From Thiohalocapsa marina (lineage in GTDB: Bacteria > Pseudomonadota > Gammaproteobacteria > Chromatiales > Chromatiaceae), in contig NZ_VWXX01000011.1 in assembly GCF_008632335.1 (NCBI RefSeq), positions 32,456 to 96,455 of the forward strand: a stretch of DNA of 64,000 nt. The letters are read 5' to 3'. The position numbers and the translations under genes are program-made. The notes below the pieces were generated by a model. That model worked only from the letters and a program-made list of their open reading frames with translations, made no database searches and was not told the origin of the DNA. Shown one piece after another: positions 35,948 to 45,178 of the stretch. Every line of letters begins with the position of its first letter. Positions within the stretch are counted from its first letter, which is position 1.

Positions 35948-38110
35948 ATGAGTGGATCCCTTTCTTTGGGGCGCGAACTGGAAGCGTTTTTGTTCAACGC
36001 CCAAGCCACGGTCATCACCGAGGCTTTCCTCTGGTTGCTGGCCTGCATTTTCGTCATCGCACTTCTGTTGTCGCGAACGCAAGCCGGGCAGCGGTTCGTC
36101 CGCGACGCACCAACCTTGCTGACTTCCGCCGGGATTTTGGGCACCTTCGTTGGCATCGTGGTCGGGCTGCTGCATTTCGAGCCTGGAAACATCGACGCCA
36201 GCATCCCTGCCCTGCTGGCCGGTTTGAAAACCGCCTTCATCACCAGTCTGGCGGGTATGGGCAGCGCCATTCTGTTGAAGATCCTCTCGACAACGCCGTT
36301 GCTTACCCCTCGGCAACGTTCGCAAACGGATTCTACGGCCAGCCCCGAGGCGATCCTTGCCGTCTTGCGCGAGCAACAAGCCGGCATCACCGCACTACAT
36401 GCAGCGATCGCCAGCAAGGAGGAGACCAGCGTGGTTGGCCAGCTGGTTCTGTCCCGCCAGGCGCAGGCCGACGAGAACAGCGAAACGCGCAAGGCCATCA
36501 CCGATCTCAAACAAGCAATTTCCGGCACGGCCGCAGGCAGCCTGGTCGGTCAGCTCACGCTGCTGCGCGACGAGCAGACACAACGCCATCAGGCCTTGAT
36601 GCAAGCTAGGGAGGAGGATCGGGCTCACCTAGATGCGCTCGCCGACAAGCTATGGCAGGCGCTCAACAACTTTGCCGAGATGCTCTCTAAGTCCGCCAGC
36701 GAGCAGGTCATCAATGCATTGAAAGAGGTCATCGTCGACTTCAACCGCAACCTGACCGAACAGTTCGGCGAGAACTTCAAGGCGCTGGACGCCTCGGTGC
36801 AGAAGCTGGTTCAGTGGCAGGAGAACTATCGTCTCCAGCTCGAGCAGATGACGCAGCAATATGCACTGGGTGTCCAGGCCATCACCCAGACCGAGGCCTC
36901 TGTGGCGCAGATCTCGCACGAGTCCCAACAGATCCCGGTGACCATGGAGAAGCTGAAAACCGTCATGGTCACCAACCAGCATCAGCTCGACGAGCTAGGC
37001 AATCACCTGGAGGTCTTTCGCGACATGCGCGACAAGGCCGTCGAGGCCGTGCCCGAGATTCGCAGCCAGGTGCAGAAGACAGTCGATGACGTCGCCGCCT
37101 CGGTCAAGGCCGCCAACGATCACTACAGCATCCTGCTGGAACGCTCCGAGGGCTTCATCAAGGACCATGACGAGAAGAGCCGTGCCCTGCTTCAGGCGTT
37201 CGTCACCACCACAGAGGAAGGGATGCAGCAGGTGAAGACCGGCTTGGAGACCGGCGCAAACGACTTCAAGGATGCCATCGCTGCCAATGCCAAGCAATTT
37301 GGCGAACAAGTCCAGACGCTCCTGAACGACGCAACGCAACAGGTAGGCGACTCGGTCAACACCGCGAGCGAGCACTACCGCAAGCTGCTGGATCTCTCAG
37401 ACGCTTATATCGAGGCCCACGATCAGAAGACGCAAGAACTCCTCGATCGGTTCATCAAGACGACAGGCGATGGCATCGACAAGGTCCGCGATGGGCTCGA
37501 AAGCAGCGCGACGGCCACCAAGACCGCGATCCTCAACGGCGCCGAGGAGTTCGGCAACAGCGTGGAGCGTCTCAAGGCAAACCTCACCGCCACCTCGGAC
37601 CAAATCGCCATCCAGAGCGACCAGATCCGACAGCAGCTCGAAGATACCTTCAAAGACGTCAACGCCCATGTGCGCGACATTACCGGAGCCCTCTCGAAGG
37701 AATCGACCACGCTGTCAAGCACGCTCAAGGCGACCGGCGAGCAGGTCATGCGCGATACCCAGACGACGCAACAGCAGGTCGCAGACAGCATCGGCCAGAT
37801 GCAAAAGCGTCTGGAAGCAGTGCTCGAGGAAACAGTAGGCGCCCAGACTCGCGCCATGGATCGCACGGTGCAGGCCTTGGAGACCCACATGCGCGATGCT
37901 ATTGCCAAGACCGGCGATGGCGTCAACGCCCAGCTCTCGGCCATCGATCAGGCCATGCAGCGTGAGGTGCAGAGCGTCATGGAGGAGATGGGGCGCGCGC
38001 TGGCGCAGATCTCCGGGCGTTTCACGCAGGACTACACGAACCTGGTGGGTGCCATGCAGCAAGTAGTGGCACAGGGTAGCTCGACGCAACCACAGCGGCG
38101 GGTGCAATGA
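35948..38110 (+). CDS. zorA: Zorya defence system motor subunit ZorA
   Basis: A 720-residue MotA/ExbB/TolQ-like proton-channel protein. It has three hydrophobic segments near the N-terminus (AFLWLLACIFVIALLLS, about 27-43; LLTSAGILGTFVGIVVGLLH, about 59-78; LKTAFITSLAGMGSAILLKI, about 96-115). The remainder is a very long coiled-coil tail of about 580 residues rich in Gln, Glu and Thr (QQQVADSIGQMQKRLEAVLE). This tail is the hallmark of ZorA, where it projects into the cytoplasm. Together with ZorB it forms a membrane motor that senses phage attack. The ATG at 35948 has a GGAGAAA site 8 bases upstream. It overlaps zorB by four bases. Confidence 0.9.
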   Translation: MSGSLSLGRELEAFLFNAQATVITEAFLWLLACIFVIALLLSRTQAGQRFVRDAPTLLTSAGILGTFVGIVVGLLHFEPGNIDASIPALLAGLKTAFITSLAGMGSAILLKILSTTPLLTPRQRSQTDSTASPEAILAVLREQQAGITALHAAIASKEETSVVGQLVLSRQAQADENSETRKAITDLKQAISGTAAGSLVGQLTLLRDEQTQRHQALMQAREEDRAHLDALADKLWQALNNFAEMLSKSASEQVINALKEVIVDFNRNLTEQFGENFKALDASVQKLVQWQENYRLQLEQMTQQYALGVQAITQTEASVAQISHESQQIPVTMEKLKTVMVTNQHQLDELGNHLEVFRDMRDKAVEAVPEIRSQVQKTVDDVAASVKAANDHYSILLERSEGFIKDHDEKSRALLQAFVTTTEEGMQQVKTGLETGANDFKDAIAANAKQFGEQVQTLLNDATQQVGDSVNTASEHYRKLLDLSDAYIEAHDQKTQELLDRFIKTTGDGIDKVRDGLESSATATKTAILNGAEEFGNSVERLKANLTATSDQIAIQSDQIRQQLEDTFKDVNAHVRDITGALSKESTTLSSTLKATGEQVMRDTQTTQQQVADSIGQMQKRLEAVLEETVGAQTRAMDRTVQALETHMRDAIAKTGDGVNAQLSAIDQAMQREVQSVMEEMGRALAQISGRFTQDYTNLVGAMQQVVAQGSSTQPQRRVQ

Positions 38111-38832
38111 GCGGCGCAACCGACAAGCTGTTTGGTCGATCGGCGCGTCCCGACGACGATCGCAACGCTGGCGAGCACTGGCTGTCGGTCTCGGACCTGA
38201 TGGCCGGGCTGATGATGGTATTCCTGTTCGTCTCCATCGCCCTGATGCGCGATGCCATGATCGAGCGGGATCAGATTCGGGAGGTGGCGATCGCCTACCA
38301 GGAGAACCAGGTGGCACTGTACGAGGCCCTGATGGCCGAGTTCGAGCCCGACCTGCAGCGCTGGGATGCGGCTATCGAAAAGGACACCCTTTCGTTTCAG
38401 TTCAAGTCGCCAGACGTGCTGTTCGACATGGGGAAAATCACCCTCAAGCCGAGTTTCCAGGGCATCCTCGATGATTTCTTTCCCCGTTACCTCGAAGTCC
38501 TATGGAATTTTCGCGACTCCATCAACGAGGTCCGCATCGAGGGCCACACCAGCAGCGTCTGGAATCAGAGCACCACCGAAGAACAAGCCTACTTCAACAA
38601 CATGGAGTTGTCGCAGGGTCGCACGCGAACGGTGCTCTCCTACATCTATGCGCTTCCCAGGATTACAGCGCAACGCGAGTGGGTAAAGAAACACATCGCC
38701 GCCGTTGGCTTCTCCTCTTCGCGGCTCATCTTGACACCTGATGGTCGCGAAGATCGCGGACGCTCGCGCCGGGTCAGCTTCCGGGTCATTACCAACGCCG
38801 AGACGCAGATCCGCAAGATCCTTGAGCAATGA
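38107..38832 (+). CDS. zorB: Zorya defence system MotB-like subunit ZorB
   Basis: A 241-residue protein with a single N-terminal membrane helix (LSVSDLMAGLMMVFLFVSIA), preceded by the conserved SD with the Asp that is thought to carry protons in MotB relatives. It has a C-terminal OmpA-like peptidoglycan-binding domain (about residues 100-235: DVLFDMGKITLKPSFQGILD, then VRIEGHTSS and the NMELSQGRTRTVLSYI helix). The layout and length match ZorB. The ATGA overlap with zorA indicates translational coupling and a fixed ratio, as expected for a ZorA5B2-type complex. Confidence 0.9.
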   Translation: MSGATDKLFGRSARPDDDRNAGEHWLSVSDLMAGLMMVFLFVSIALMRDAMIERDQIREVAIAYQENQVALYEALMAEFEPDLQRWDAAIEKDTLSFQFKSPDVLFDMGKITLKPSFQGILDDFFPRYLEVLWNFRDSINEVRIEGHTSSVWNQSTTEEQAYFNNMELSQGRTRTVLSYIYALPRITAQREWVKKHIAAVGFSSSRLILTPDGREDRGRSRRVSFRVITNAETQIRKILEQ

Positions 38833-38892
38833 CATGCCTACCAAAGACAGCGGTTCGAGCATGAATCAGGCCAGTGACCGACAGGGAATGAG

Positions 38893-40017
38893 ATGAAAAT
38901 ACGGGTCAACTTCTCTGCACTGCATGCCGCTGTCAAACAGATGGGGGCCGACAAGATCGAGGTCGAAAACCCACTCAGGTCATCTTTCAGGACCCTCGAT
39001 CCCGTCGATATCGCCCTTTCCGGGGATGGAATCGATATTGACCTTAACGACGTGCAATTCCACTCTGGAATTCCAGTCATCGAAGGTCGCCAAGTCCTTC
39101 TCTACATCAGGGACCACGGGAAAGGGGTTCAAGGGGCACTGGCGGATGGCAGTTCAGGTCGAAAATATCATGTATCCGACTGTAAGACATTAAAAGAGAT
39201 GCGCGCTAAAGGGCGTTTTGCACGCTACGTTGCAACAAACAAACTCGATGGATTTTTTTTGATTACTGGATACGATTATTACACTGGTCAATCGACAAAA
39301 GGCAAAGCCAGTCTTCGTGTATGCAAGAACTGCCTAGAATTTCTCAACTATAAAGGCTATGGCACTGCGAGCAAGCCGACGCGCGACAATATTTTCAATA
39401 CATTCTTACTGACAGAATTCTTCGGCAACTACAGCTCATTTTTCCCTTTCATGCCAAGCCGGATAGCCGGCGATAATGACAGCATCTACACAGAAGATTG
39501 GCCGGCCACTTCAGCAACCTATAGGAACAGCAAAAATTTTCGATGCGAGATTTGTGGAGTTGACTTATCCGACCACAAACATCTTCTTCATGTGCATCAC
39601 AAGAATGGCGTCAAGACCGACAATCGAGAAAGCAACTTGCAGGCCCTCTGCGTCGACTGCCACCGCAAACAGCCCATGCACGACTGGATGTTCGTTCAGC
39701 ATGCTGACATGCAGCTGATCAACCATCTGCGTCGTGCCCAGCGAGGCACCAAACTCGGCACCGCTTGGCAAGAGGCCTTCGATCTGGCGGATCCCGGCGT
39801 ACATGGCGTGTTGCATCTGGCGCTTGCCAAAGGACTGCCGCCGCCGTGGATCGGATACGAGCTGCAAGACACGACATGGCAGGTCGTGGCACAGCTTGAG
39901 CTGGCGTGGCCGAGCCAGCGGATGGGCGTGGCCATCGCGAAGGACGATCTCATCGCTGCGCGCAAACAGGGTTGGCAGGCCTGGTCCATGGTCGAGGCGC
40001 TGGAGCGTCTGCAATAG
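38893..40017 (+). CDS. zorE: HNH endonuclease ZorE, effector of type II Zorya
   Basis: A 374-residue protein with a central HNH nuclease motif (about residues 218-260: RCEICGVDLSDH, LHVHHKNGVKTDNRESNLQA, LCVDCHRKQP) with four zinc-binding cysteines, and another Cys pair earlier (LRVCKNCLEFLN). Type II Zorya is defined by ZorA, ZorB and an HNH protein ZorE, as here; types I and III carry other partners (ZorC/D or ZorF/G), none of which is present. It starts 60 bases after zorB on the same strand. ZorE is believed to nick or degrade phage DNA once the motor signals infection. The N-terminal 150 residues are more AT-rich than the C-terminus. Confidence 0.85.
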   Translation: MKIRVNFSALHAAVKQMGADKIEVENPLRSSFRTLDPVDIALSGDGIDIDLNDVQFHSGIPVIEGRQVLLYIRDHGKGVQGALADGSSGRKYHVSDCKTLKEMRAKGRFARYVATNKLDGFFLITGYDYYTGQSTKGKASLRVCKNCLEFLNYKGYGTASKPTRDNIFNTFLLTEFFGNYSSFFPFMPSRIAGDNDSIYTEDWPATSATYRNSKNFRCEICGVDLSDHKHLLHVHHKNGVKTDNRESNLQALCVDCHRKQPMHDWMFVQHADMQLINHLRRAQRGTKLGTAWQEAFDLADPGVHGVLHLALAKGLPPPWIGYELQDTTWQVVAQLELAWPSQRMGVAIAKDDLIAARKQGWQAWSMVEALERLQ

Positions 40018-40046
40018 CACATCGCATCGGCGTTTCCACGGCGCTA

Positions 40047-40067
40047 CGGGGTCCGGGGTCCGGGGTC
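40047..40067. repeat. Three tandem 7-bp units CGGGGTC after zorE
   Basis: Three exact head-to-tail copies of CGGGGTC directly after the zorE stop codon, with a partial fourth. It is a heptamer array like the longer one at 63799-63868. Function is unknown; it may vary in copy number. Confidence 0.7.
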
Positions 40068-40261
40068 CGGGAACGCACTGGTGAGGCAATGTTTTCGCCG
40101 CATCGACAGACACATCTTGATCGGCGTCAGCGTAAAACCAATGACGTCAACTTTAACGCCATAATATTGATTTTGCTATTATTTAGCCATTTCCCCTCCT
40201 CTTGGCAACTGGAGCACCTTCATGAAGCATCACGCACACACCGAACTGACGACGGCCGACA

Positions 40262-41662
40262 TTGAGCACACGGCCTGTATTTCATAATGTGTACAGCTCG
40301 ATCAGGGAATCACTCGCCAGTGCTAATTTTGTCGCGGACCACCGGCTCAATGCGCGCGCGTTCACCCGCAAGCGGGACCTGCCCTTCGAGCGCTTGGTTG
40401 CCTTGCTGATGAAACCGCGCTCGCGCAGCACCGTGACGGAGCTGGCGGGCTTGTTCGCCGTGCTTGAGGAGGAAGCCGTGGCAGGGGCTGTGCCAACCCG
40501 GGCGGCGGTGAGCAAGGCGCGTGCAAGGGGCTGTCGGTGTCGGTGTTCCAGATGCTCAATCGACAGGCACTGGCGCGCTTTGCCTGCGGTTTCGCTCGTC
40601 CAACCTGGCATGGGTTCCGCTTGCGGGCGGTGGATGGAACAACGTTCCAGGTGCCGCAGAGCGAGGACATCGAGCGGTTCTTCGGTGCGCCGTCCAGCGG
40701 GCCGGTGCTGGCGCGCGGTTCGGTGCTCTATGACCTGGATCTGGACATGATCCTGGACTTCGCCGTGGCGGCCTATTGTGTCAGTGAACGCAAGCTGGCG
40801 CTCGGGCATCTGAACGCCGCCGCGCCAGGTGACCTGCTCCTCTATGATCGCGGGTACCCGATCGCGGGTACCCGGCCTTTTGGCTGTTTGCCGTGCATCT
40901 GGCCTTGGGCATCGACTGTGTGATGCGCTTGCCGCGCCGCGCGGACAGTTCAAGGAGGCGCAGGCGTTCTGGGACAGTGAGGCGCCCAGTACGTTGATCA
41001 CCGTGCGTCCCGCCCCGGCACAAGCGCGTGCGTGCCGCGACCAGGGGGTCGAACCGCAGCCGATCACACTGCGCCTGGTGCGGGTGACGCTCAACGGCGG
41101 GGACACCGAGGTGCTGGCCACCACGGTGTTGGAGGAGGCGCGCCTGCCGGCTCGGCTGTTCAAGGCGCTGTACCACCGCCGATGGGGCGCGGAGGAGGGC
41201 TATAAAACCGCCAAGCTGCGCGCGGAGATGGAGACGCTCTCGGGGCGCACAGCGCTGGCGGTGCGCCAGGACATGCAGGCGAAGGTGCTGGCGATGAATC
41301 TGGCGGCCATGCTGCGCGCGGTCGCGCAGGTGCGGTTTTACGCGGTGGTACGCGACAAGACTGCGCTGGCAACCTATGTACAGCAGCAGAACGTAAGGGA
41401 TCCTGCTTATCGGTATCGCCAAAATGAACAGTATGACCTATTGGTAAAAGAGCTTTTCGACAAGCTGCATCACATGGCCAACCACGTGCGAATTTGCTTC
41501 GCAAGGCGCGGTACGAAGCCCAGAAACGATGCCTTCAGAACCGCCCTGAAGCAGGCGGCAGTATCGTTTGCTCAGAACTTCGGCTTTGCCCACCCGGCAA
41601 CGAACGAGGTCATCTCCAGCACGCCCCCAAAATGTCCGGGGCTGCAAGCTGTGGATTATTAA
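40262..41662 (+). pseudogene. Decayed IS4-family transposase
   Basis: The transposase is spread over three frames. The N-terminal part (TTG at 40262; VYSSIRESLASANFVADHRL) breaks near 40520. The catalytic core continues in another frame with the first Asp (RLRAVDGTTFQVP) and the second (LLYDRGYP), then breaks at a 14-bp tandem duplication. A further shift near 40945 leads to the last part with the IS4 signature Y-x2-R-x3-E-x2-Y-K (YHRRWGAEEGYKTAK). It is certainly inactive. Clear terminal inverted repeats were not found. The last 80 residues (after about 41400) may belong to other sequence. It lies at the right side of the defence island and may have taken part in assembling it. Confidence 0.85.
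40847..40874. repeat. 14-bp perfect tandem duplication inside the transposase relic
   Basis: ATCGCGGGTACCCG occurs twice head to tail (40847-40860 and 40861-40874). Removing one copy restores the expected DRGYPAFWLF reading, so this duplication is itself one of the inactivating lesions. Confidence 0.9.
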
Positions 41663-41845
41663 CTGTGGGCGCTACAGCGTCTCTACGAACGTCGAGAGGA
41701 TCGGTATCTCGGGCTCGTCTGGCATCAGGTCGGGGAGATTCACGACTTAGATCAGATCGATAGGGGCCGACGTGGAGTCTTCTATCGCAAGGACAAACCC
41801 CTTGATCTAACGGCCCTGGAGGGGAAAGGGAGGCCGGGGATATAG
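41663..41845 (+). pseudogene. C-terminal remnant of an unidentified gene
   Basis: A 60-residue open stretch with strong protein character (LWALQRLYERREDRYLGLVW, then HQVGEIHDLDQIDRGRRGVF and YRKDKPLDLTALEGKG) ends in TAG at 41843-41845. It has no start codon and is bounded upstream by a TAA, immediately after the transposase relic. It is most likely the tail of a gene cut by insertion or deletion. I cannot name the family. Confidence 0.45.
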
Positions 41846-41998
41846 GATCCGCGAATCGAAATCCGCGCACCACACGGCATGCAGCCGAATTTCGTCCCTA
41901 GCCAAGCCACAGCTTAGAACCTCCGATACAGGAAAGCAAGGTCTTGCTAGCACAGATCCGCCCCGAGCGTGGCCAATGCAACCTGGACTTACTACACA

Positions 41999-42700
41999 AT
42001 GACGACCCGGATCCGCAGCATTCTTGAGCAATTAGAGCAGACGCGCGAGGACCTGCTGGCCCTGTCGGACGATATCTGGCTCAGTATCGACCACAACGAC
42101 AGCCAAGCACTCGAGGACGGTGTCGCCTTCAAGAAGCAGTACAACGCCAAGGTGGCCGCCTTCGATAAGCTCGCTGGGGAGTTGTCGGCCTTGGTCCAGC
42201 AGTTCACCGCGGTCAAGCTCGATGACGGGACGTCCGAAGGGGATCGATCGGCACGAGGCCGTGAGCGCACCAACCGAGACCTGGATCAGTATCAAGCGCA
42301 CGGGCTTGATGAGGACTTTACGTTCAAGCGCCCCTATGGCTTCAGGCTGGAAGAGGAGGCACAGTCCGACATCAAGACCTGGCGCCGCCTATACGAGCTC
42401 ATTTGCCTGTCTTTACAGAAGCGCGATCCGGGTCGCTTTTCCCGCCTGCCGGATGATCCAAGATTCACCACGAGGCGCGGCAACCCGGTCTTCAGCCGCG
42501 ATCCTCTCGCCTTGCGCTCTGCCATGCCCCTGCCAGGCGGCATCTATGCCGAGGTGAACCTGTCGGCCAATCATCTGCGCGATCAAATGAAGTTACTGCT
42601 AATGAAATCAACTTTTCGTTCAGGCACTAGCTACTCAAAGGATAGCAGACAAGACCAGACAAGGGATTACTGCTTAGGACAAGTGTTTGCTGTTTTTTAA
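41999..42700 (+). CDS. Hypothetical protein, possibly truncated at the C-terminus
   Basis: A 233-residue soluble protein. The N-terminus (about residues 1-75) is a helical, probably coiled-coil region (IRSILEQLEQTREDLLALSD) followed by a charged segment and a region with YGFRLEEEAQSDIKTWRRLY and GGIYAEVNLSANHLRDQMKL. The last 30 residues are Ser/Thr/Gln-rich and unlike the rest, which suggests a frameshift or fusion close to the end. The gene is the last one of the accessory region before yicC. Not recognised. The ATG at 41999 was chosen over one at 41969, which adds an unconvincing leader. Confidence 0.5.
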   Translation: MTTRIRSILEQLEQTREDLLALSDDIWLSIDHNDSQALEDGVAFKKQYNAKVAAFDKLAGELSALVQQFTAVKLDDGTSEGDRSARGRERTNRDLDQYQAHGLDEDFTFKRPYGFRLEEEAQSDIKTWRRLYELICLSLQKRDPGRFSRLPDDPRFTTRRGNPVFSRDPLALRSAMPLPGGIYAEVNLSANHLRDQMKLLLMKSTFRSGTSYSKDSRQDQTRDYCLGQVFAVF

Positions 42701-42744
42701 GCAATTTTTAGCGAGCTTGTGAGGGTGAAGTCAACGCCAAAAGC

Positions 42745-43611
42745 CTATTCGATATTCTGCACCTGTTCGCGCATCTGCTCGATCAGGACCTTCATGTCGA
42801 CGGCGGCGAGGGTGACGGCGGAATCCGAGGACTTGGAACTCAGGGTATTGGCCTCGCGGTTGAGTTCCTGCATCAGAAAGTCCAGCCGGCGGCCCACCGG
42901 GCCCTGGGCGTCCAGCGCCTTTCGCACCTCCGCCACATGCACCGACAGGCGGTCCATCTCTTCATCCACATCAAGGCGTTGCGCCAGCAGGGCCATCTCC
43001 TGTTCCAGACGACCGGGGTCCAGTTCCTCGCGCACCTCGGCCAGACGATCGGCGATGCGGCTGCGCACGCCGGCCAGTACCTCCGGCATGCGGGCGCGCA
43101 CCTCGTCCACCCGCTGCAGCAGCCGCTCGCAGCGCTCCAGGATCAGCGCACGCAGGCGTTCGCCCTCGCGCGCGCGGGTCTCCACCAGGGTGTCGAGGGT
43201 GCGCTCCAGCAACGCGCGGGCGGCGGCGCCAACGGCGTCCAGGTCGCGCTCGGGCTCCTGCAACAGGCCCGGCCACTGCATCAGGTCGATCACATGGGGC
43301 GTGGCCGGCTCGCCAATGCGCGTGGCGATCTCGTCGGCGGCCTGCAGCAACTGCTCCAGCAGGCGGTGGTTGATGCTGAGGGCACCGGCCTCGCCGGCCC
43401 GCGGCGCAAACCGCAGGCTGCAGTCCAGCTTGCCGCGCCCCAGGCGTGCCCCCAGGCGCTCGCGCACCGCGGGCTCCAGCGCGCGCAGGTCCTCCGGCAG
43501 GCGGACATTCGCCTCCAGAAAACGGTGGTTGACGGAGCGCACCTCCCAGGTCAGATCGCCGACCTCTGCGGTGTCCGATTCGCGGGCAAAGGCGGTCATG
43601 CTCTTGATCAT
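42745..43611 (-). CDS. yicC: YicC family endoribonuclease
   Basis: A 288-residue protein with the YicC/YloC sequence from [20 protein letters not shown] with [20 protein letters not shown], to the C-terminal [20 protein letters not shown] block, both strongly conserved in the family. YicC proteins are RNases involved in RNA turnover and stationary-phase behaviour. An AGGAG site lies about 10 bases before the ATG at 43611, which gives the standard N-terminus. It is divergent from rph, a widespread arrangement in proteobacteria, and marks the right border of the accessory region. Confidence 0.95.
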   Translation of the reverse strand: MIKSMTAFARESDTAEVGDLTWEVRSVNHRFLEANVRLPEDLRALEPAVRERLGARLGRGKLDCSLRFAPRAGEAGALSINHRLLEQLLQAADEIATRIGEPATPHVIDLMQWPGLLQEPERDLDAVGAAARALLERTLDTLVETRAREGERLRALILERCERLLQRVDEVRARMPEVLAGVRSRIADRLAEVREELDPGRLEQEMALLAQRLDVDEEMDRLSVHVAEVRKALDAQGPVGRRLDFLMQELNREANTLSSKSSDSAVTLAAVDMKVLIEQMREQVQNIE

Positions 43612-43762
43612 CGACGCTGCGCTCCTGTGCTGGGTGTCGTTGGCTGGGGGCTTTATCATATACGAGCCCGAGCACCACCGACGTGAATCGGCATTTGACC
43701 CGGCCGTCGATCATGGCCAGTATGCCGGGCTGTCATTATCAAACCCGCAAGCGAGCCTGCCC

Positions 43763-44479
43763 ATGCGTCCATCCAATCGCCGTCCCGACCAGCTTCGGCC
43801 GATCACGCTGACCCGCGGCTACACCCGTCATGCCGAGGGCTCGGTGCTGGCGCAGTTCGGCGACACTCGGGTGCTGTGCACCGCCAGCGTGGAGGAACGC
43901 GTGCCGCCCTGGCTGCGCGGCACCGGCAGCGGCTGGATCACCGCCGAGTACGGCATGCTGCCCCGCTCCACCGGTGAGCGCATGGCGCGCGAGGCGGCCC
44001 GGGGCAAGCAGGGTGGTCGCACGCTGGAGATCCAGCGCCTGATCGGCCGCTCATTGCGGGCCGCGGCGGACCTGCACGCCCTGGGCGAGCGCACCATCAC
44101 GCTGGACTGCGACGTGCTGCAGGCCGACGGCGGCACCCGCACCGCGGCCATCACCGGTGCCTGGGTGGCGCTGTGCGACGCCGTCGGCCGACTGCAACGC
44201 GACGGGCGCCTGGCGGATTCGCCCATCCGCCACCAGATTGCGGCCGTCTCCGTCGGCGTGTTCGAGAGTACGCCGGTGCTGGACCTGGACTATGCCGAGG
44301 ACAGCGCCGCGGAGACCGACATGAACGTGGTCATGAACGGCGCCGGCGGCCTGATCGAGGTGCAGGGCACCGCCGAGCGACTGGCGTTCACGCGGCATGA
44401 GCTGAACGCGCTGCTGGACCTTGCAGAGGCCGGCATCGAACAGTTGCTGGTGATCCAGCGTGAGACCCTGGCGGACTGA
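43763..44479 (+). CDS. rph: Ribonuclease PH
   Basis: A 238-residue protein with the RNase PH sequence. The N-terminus [20 protein letters not shown], the [17 protein letters not shown] segment, the phosphate-binding region around [15 protein letters not shown] and the signature [18 protein letters not shown] are all present. It trims the 3' end of tRNA precursors by phosphorolysis. It starts a plus-strand cluster rph-rdgB-yggS-proC-yggT-yggU, in an order common in gammaproteobacteria. Length normal. The 150-base gap to yicC should hold divergent promoters. Confidence 0.97.
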   Translation: MRPSNRRPDQLRPITLTRGYTRHAEGSVLAQFGDTRVLCTASVEERVPPWLRGTGSGWITAEYGMLPRSTGERMAREAARGKQGGRTLEIQRLIGRSLRAAADLHALGERTITLDCDVLQADGGTRTAAITGAWVALCDAVGRLQRDGRLADSPIRHQIAAVSVGVFESTPVLDLDYAEDSAAETDMNVVMNGAGGLIEVQGTAERLAFTRHELNALLDLAEAGIEQLLVIQRETLAD

Positions 44480-44537
44480 GCCAGATCGAGACAACCGCCC
44501 GCCGTCCGCTGCAAGGGGCGGCCATGGAGACATCATC

Positions 44538-45176
44538 ATGCGACCCAACAGGCAGGAACACGACCTGGTGCTGGCCAGCAACAACGCCGGCAAGGTTCGG
44601 GAGATCAACCAGATGCTGTCAGGCACCGGCATCCGCGTGCGGCCCCAGGGCGAGTTCGGCATTGGCGAGGCGGACGAGACTGGCCTCAGCTTTGTCGAGA
44701 ACGCCATCCTCAAGGCCCGGCACGCCTCCCAGGCCTGCGGCCTGCCGGCCATCGCCGACGACTCCGGGCTGGAGGTGGACGCGCTGAATGGCGCGCCGGG
44801 CATCTACTCCGCCCGCTATGCCGGCGCCGGCGCTGGCGATGCGGCCAACAACGACAAGCTGTTGGCGGCCCTGCGGGGCCTGCCGGAGACCGAGCGCAGC
44901 GCCCGCTTCCAGTGCGTGCTGGTGTACCTGCACCACGCCGAGGACCCCACCCCGCTGATCTGCCAGGGGACCTGGGAAGGACGCATCCTGGACGCCCCCC
45001 GCGGCCAGCACGGCTTCGGCTATGACCCGATCTTCTTCGTGCCCGAGCAGGGCTGCAGCTCCGCCGAGCTGGATCCGGCCAGGAAAAACGCCCTGAGCCA
45101 CCGCGGCCAGGCCCTGGCGCAACTGGTGCGCCACTTCGCCACGCTGCGGGCGCAGGCCGGCGAGCGGCAGGTCTGA
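44538..45176 (+). CDS. rdgB: XTP/dITP pyrophosphatase (RdgB/HAM1 family)
   Basis: A 212-residue HAM1-type protein. The signature [17 protein letters not shown] at the N-terminus and [20 protein letters not shown] bind the noncanonical nucleotide and metal; the later [15 protein letters not shown] block is also typical. It hydrolyses XTP, ITP and dITP to keep them out of DNA and RNA. The ATG at 44538 is chosen because a GGAGA site lies upstream and the conserved block starts at once; the frame back to 44460 overlaps rph and lacks similarity. Confidence 0.96.
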   Translation: MRPNRQEHDLVLASNNAGKVREINQMLSGTGIRVRPQGEFGIGEADETGLSFVENAILKARHASQACGLPAIADDSGLEVDALNGAPGIYSARYAGAGAGDAANNDKLLAALRGLPETERSARFQCVLVYLHHAEDPTPLICQGTWEGRILDAPRGQHGFGYDPIFFVPEQGCSSAELDPARKNALSHRGQALAQLVRHFATLRAQAGERQV

Positions 45177-45178
45177 CC

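Noticed and set aside
35948..40017. Zorya genes considered as the novel system of the window
   Set aside because: The ZorA-ZorB-HNH arrangement is an already described defence system (type II Zorya).
40222..40287. Tiny open frame of about 21 residues (MKHHAHTELTTADIEHTACI) before the transposase relic
   Set aside because: Too short, no ribosome-binding site, and it overlaps the first codons of the transposase frame.
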